Of a stretch of 8,663 bases of DNA, positions 6,327 through 8,663 are shown piece by piece. The stretch lies in the NCBI GenBank assembly GCA_023230285.1, contig JALNXP010000092.1, positions 1 to 8,663 of the forward strand, written 5' to 3'. The translations under genes and the position numbers were made by a program. Origin of the DNA: Bacteroidales bacterium. Its GTDB lineage: Bacteria; Bacteroidota; Bacteroidia; Bacteroidales; BM520. How positions within the stretch are numbered: position 1 is the stretch's first letter; each line of letters starts with the position of its first letter. Under the pieces are notes generated by a model. That model had not been told where the DNA came from and ran no database searches. It saw only the letters and a program-made list of their open reading frames with translations.

Positions 6327-7604
6327 TTACCCCAACAAAGGTTTCAAAATACCAAATAAGATACAAGCAACAATAAATGTAATAATAATATTGAAACTCT
6401 GCGCCGTCAAGAAGGCTTTCAAAGATTTTCTATTTTCCTTTGAAAATATTTCTTTAAAACGTGTTTCAAGTCCGATGCAGACGAAAGCTATTGAAAAGAA
6501 AATACCTTGAAATCCTTTAGCTAACGATTTATAAGAACCTGTAATACCATCAATATCAAACTTTCCGCTGAACCATATACTGAAAACTACGGAAGCTATT
6601 ATCATACCTACAACAAATTTTGGAAAACGGTCCCAGATAACTCTTGCGGATACTTTTTCTACTCCCTGTTTATTTCTCAACGACCAATAAAGAGAGATGA
6701 AGAAAGCTGCAACGCCGATAAGTACATTTTGAGATGCTTTAACGATGACGGCAGTTTCGCCGGCTTCTTCGCCAAGCAGTCCGCCGGAAGCAGCAACAGC
6801 AGCAGTGGTGTCAATAGTTCCACCCATCCATGCACCGCCAACTTGCGCTATCACAGACGGATCATCAAATAATAATGGAAGTATCCACTTCGCTAACAAC
6901 GGCATGATATAAAGCATAGGAATAGCAATAACCATGACTAAAGAGATAACATAGCTGAGCTTTTTCTCGTTACCTTTTATTGTGCCACAGGTTGCAATAG
7001 CTGCAGATACACCGCATATAGATACTGATGAAGCAAGCATAGTAGCCATCTCATCATCAACACCAAAACGTTTACGCGAAATCCAGAAAGCAAAATACCA
7101 TACAGAAAGTACTACAATGAGAGCTTGTGCCAAACCATAAGCTCCCGACTTCATAACTTCTCCGAAAAGTACTGTGGCTCCTAAACAGACAATACCTATC
7201 TTAATATAAAACTCACTCTGAATAGCCGGCTTTAACCACTTTGGAGTCTTAAAACAATTGCTGATTATAAGTCCAAAGAAAACAGCAAATAAAACAGCTT
7301 CTAAACCGTATTCTTTGCAAAATGGTATGCTGGCACACAATTGAGCCAATAAAGTTAAAGCGAAAATTACAAGAAAGGAAAGAAAAACACCCTTTACCGA
7401 CTTACGAAGTACTAAAGCTGAACCGTAAATAATAATCAAAAGAAAAATAAATATATATAAAGCATCAACCCAACCACCAATAGTGTTCAATGTTTTAACA
7501 TTCAACATTTTAGGTACATGCGTGGGAAAGATTACAGCAAGTGCAAGAATAATAAAACCAATTATGACAATCAGCCACTCTTCAGAAATTTTAAATTTTT
7601 TCAT
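6327..7604 (-). CDS. YeiH-type (UPF0324) putative sulfate/anion exporter
   Basis: A 425-residue polytopic inner-membrane protein of the YeiH/UPF0324 family (Pfam Cons_hypoth698), often labelled putative sulfate exporter; the substrate is not firmly established. About 11-12 hydrophobic segments are visible, for example near residues 11-27, 46-66, 71-91, 156-175, 216-236, 287-307, 328-346 and 402-421. Family signatures are SICGVSAAIATCG (195-207), GGAWMGGTIDTTAAVAASGG (256-275) and KASQNVLIG (289-297). It is longer than the roughly 350-residue Escherichia coli YeiH, mainly through an N-terminal membrane region. The ATG (7604-7602) lies only five bases after the stop of the upstream barrel gene, so the two are almost certainly cotranscribed and perhaps translationally coupled. 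No separate promoter is seen. The gene ends near the bidirectional terminator. The family call is strong; the transported solute is unknown. Confidence 0.88.
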   Translation of the reverse strand: MKKFKISEEWLIVIIGFIILALAVIFPTHVPKMLNVKTLNTIGGWVDALYIFIFLLIIIYGSALVLRKSVKGVFLSFLVIFALTLLAQLCASIPFCKEYGLEAVLFAVFFGLIISNCFKTPKWLKPAIQSEFYIKIGIVCLGATVLFGEVMKSGAYGLAQALIVVLSVWYFAFWISRKRFGVDDEMATMLASSVSICGVSAAIATCGTIKGNEKKLSYVISLVMVIAIPMLYIMPLLAKWILPLLFDDPSVIAQVGGAWMGGTIDTTAAVAASGGLLGEEAGETAVIVKASQNVLIGVAAFFISLYWSLRNKQGVEKVSARVIWDRFPKFVVGMIIASVVFSIWFSGKFDIDGITGSYKSLAKGFQGIFFSIAFVCIGLETRFKEIFSKENRKSLKAFLTAQSFNIIITFIVACILFGILKPLLG

Positions 7605-7609
7605 TATAG

Positions 7610-8662
7610 TTAATTTTTGAGATTTTTAGTGTTAAATAATTGCGGGTTGATAATTAAAGACAAATATGCCCATTGATTGAAATGTAAATCGGTTTCTACA
7701 CCCTTGATAATGTTGGTGTTGTCTGAATTAAAATATGTACTCCACCCACCTTCTAAAGCAACATTTTTAACTATTTTATATTTAAGTTTGATGTCAAGCT
7801 CAGAACCTAATTTTTTACCGCTACATTCTTCATTTTGGATGTCTTTTTGTGTGGTCATAAAATGATATGTTACTTCTGCATTGATTTTATTTTTCAAGAA
7901 ACCGTATTTTAAACCACCATAATAATCTACCAAACCTTCTGTCGGAACACTTTTCCAATATTCCATTGAACCGTTAAAACTATGATTTGAACCGTAAAGT
8001 TTATTCCATGTATTGTCTTCAGCAGCATCTTCATCGGTTCCCGAATAATAATCCATACCAACGAATATACCTAAATTGTTAATTATGTTATAATCAATTT
8101 TTACAGCTCCGAAATAAGCATTCAAATCTTTATGAACCAATAAGTTATCAACATAAGTCGTTTTTGAATAACTGTTTCCAAATTGATAATATCCTGTCAA
8201 TGTGAAACTTAAAGGAAATTCTTTATTATTTAACTCAAAATTAGCTCCTGTTGTATAGCGACCAAAATGACCGTCTACATAATCTACTCCTAAAGTATCG
8301 GTCTGAATATTCTGAAAGCCTTCACCTACAAAAATTGCACCGGCTTTTAACCCATTCTCAAAGCTTTTTTCTAATCTTAAATAACCTAAACTTTGATATA
8401 ATTTAGTGTCATCGTTAAATAAAGTCTCATGCAATACTTCACTTGGATTATTGTATGCAAACCCTAAGTCGGCACGGAATTTAATGTCTTTATTATTATA
8501 TTTCAATAAAGCTAAATCGTGAGCCTTTCCTGTATTAGTCCAATTAGAAGTCGAAAATAAACGATTATAATCATAAGCAATTGCCTGACGACCAATTGTA
8601 AATGTAAAATCAGGTATTAATTTTAGCTCTACCCAACCTTCATATAGATTAAGACCTATATT
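7610..8662 (-). CDS. Outer-membrane beta-barrel (alginate-export-like porin), 5' end outside the window
   Basis: The open frame continues upstream to the right edge, giving about 350 visible residues and no true start; an internal TTG at 8506-8504 is not the start. The protein is built of alternating amphipathic strands rich in Tyr, Trp, Phe, Gly and Asn, with polar turns, as in outer-membrane barrels. Near the visible N-terminus, TFTIGRQAIAYDYNRLF and then SNWTNTGKAHDLALL resemble the alginate-export/porin family signature (a GRQ-x-Y-x-x-xRLF-like strand followed by a TxGxxxD turn). The C-terminus ends with a strand-like QWAYLSLIINPQLF and a short tail rather than a terminal aromatic. The signal peptide would lie outside the window. 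Its stop is five bases before the YeiH-type gene, so the products may act together across the envelope. True alginate transport is not implied. Similarity is from memory and moderate. Confidence 0.75.
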   Translation of the reverse strand, partial: NIGLNLYEGWVELKLIPDFTFTIGRQAIAYDYNRLFSTSNWTNTGKAHDLALLKYNNKDIKFRADLGFAYNNPSEVLHETLFNDDTKLYQSLGYLRLEKSFENGLKAGAIFVGEGFQNIQTDTLGVDYVDGHFGRYTTGANFELNNKEFPLSFTLTGYYQFGNSYSKTTYVDNLLVHKDLNAYFGAVKIDYNIINNLGIFVGMDYYSGTDEDAAEDNTWNKLYGSNHSFNGSMEYWKSVPTEGLVDYYGGLKYGFLKNKINAEVTYHFMTTQKDIQNEECSGKKLGSELDIKLKYKIVKNVALEGGWSTYFNSDNTNIIKGVETDLHFNQWAYLSLIINPQLFNTKNLKN

Positions 8663-8663
8663 T

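Noticed and set aside
8504..8506. TTG as the start codon of the outer-membrane barrel gene
   Set aside because: The frame stays open upstream to the window edge, and that part carries the most recognisable barrel motif (GRQAIAYDYNRLF), so this is an internal leucine codon.

Overview
The window looks like a chromosomal segment from a strictly or largely anaerobic member of the Bacteroidetes, probably order Bacteroidales. The AT-rich intergenic DNA carries Bacteroidetes-type -7 promoter boxes of the form TAnnTTTG upstream of several genes. Shine-Dalgarno sequences are weak or absent. The mutA-mutB pair is the one used by propionate- and succinate-forming Bacteroidales. No rRNA, tRNA, transposase or CRISPR array was seen, and the genus cannot be fixed from the sequence.

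Layout. Positions 1-415 on the minus strand hold the first 138 codons of the ribosome-associated GTPase gene hflX, which runs off the left edge. A short divergent promoter region (416-541) separates it from mutA (542-2407) and mutB (2414-4543). These encode the small and large subunits of adenosylcobalamin-dependent methylmalonyl-CoA mutase, and a clear intrinsic terminator follows (4544-4573). Next comes about 490 bp without a gene, rich in hairpins: a long palindrome, two related REP-like triloop hairpins, a nested stem element and duplicated small palindromes. It ends in the promoter of a single-gene unit (5064-6269) encoding an AAA_14/DUF4143-type ATPase of unknown role. A bidirectional terminator (6274-6305) separates this from a minus-strand operon. 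That operon encodes an outer-membrane beta-barrel protein of the alginate-export/porin type (7610-8662, 5' end outside the window), followed five bases later by a YeiH-type (UPF0324) inner-membrane transporter (6327-7604).

How they work together. MutA and MutB form a heterodimer that interconverts succinyl-CoA and (R)-methylmalonyl-CoA; the epimerase and decarboxylase of the pathway are not here. The outer-membrane barrel and the inner-membrane transporter are co-oriented and nearly touching, so a shared cross-envelope transport role is a reasonable inference with unknown substrate. The ATPase has no evident functional link to its neighbours and looks like an independent cassette.

I did not find a provable new system. 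The parts most worth a second look are the operator-like architecture in front of the ATPase, the hairpin-rich intergenic stretch, the barrel/YeiH pair, and a run of four cysteines in the MutA linker.
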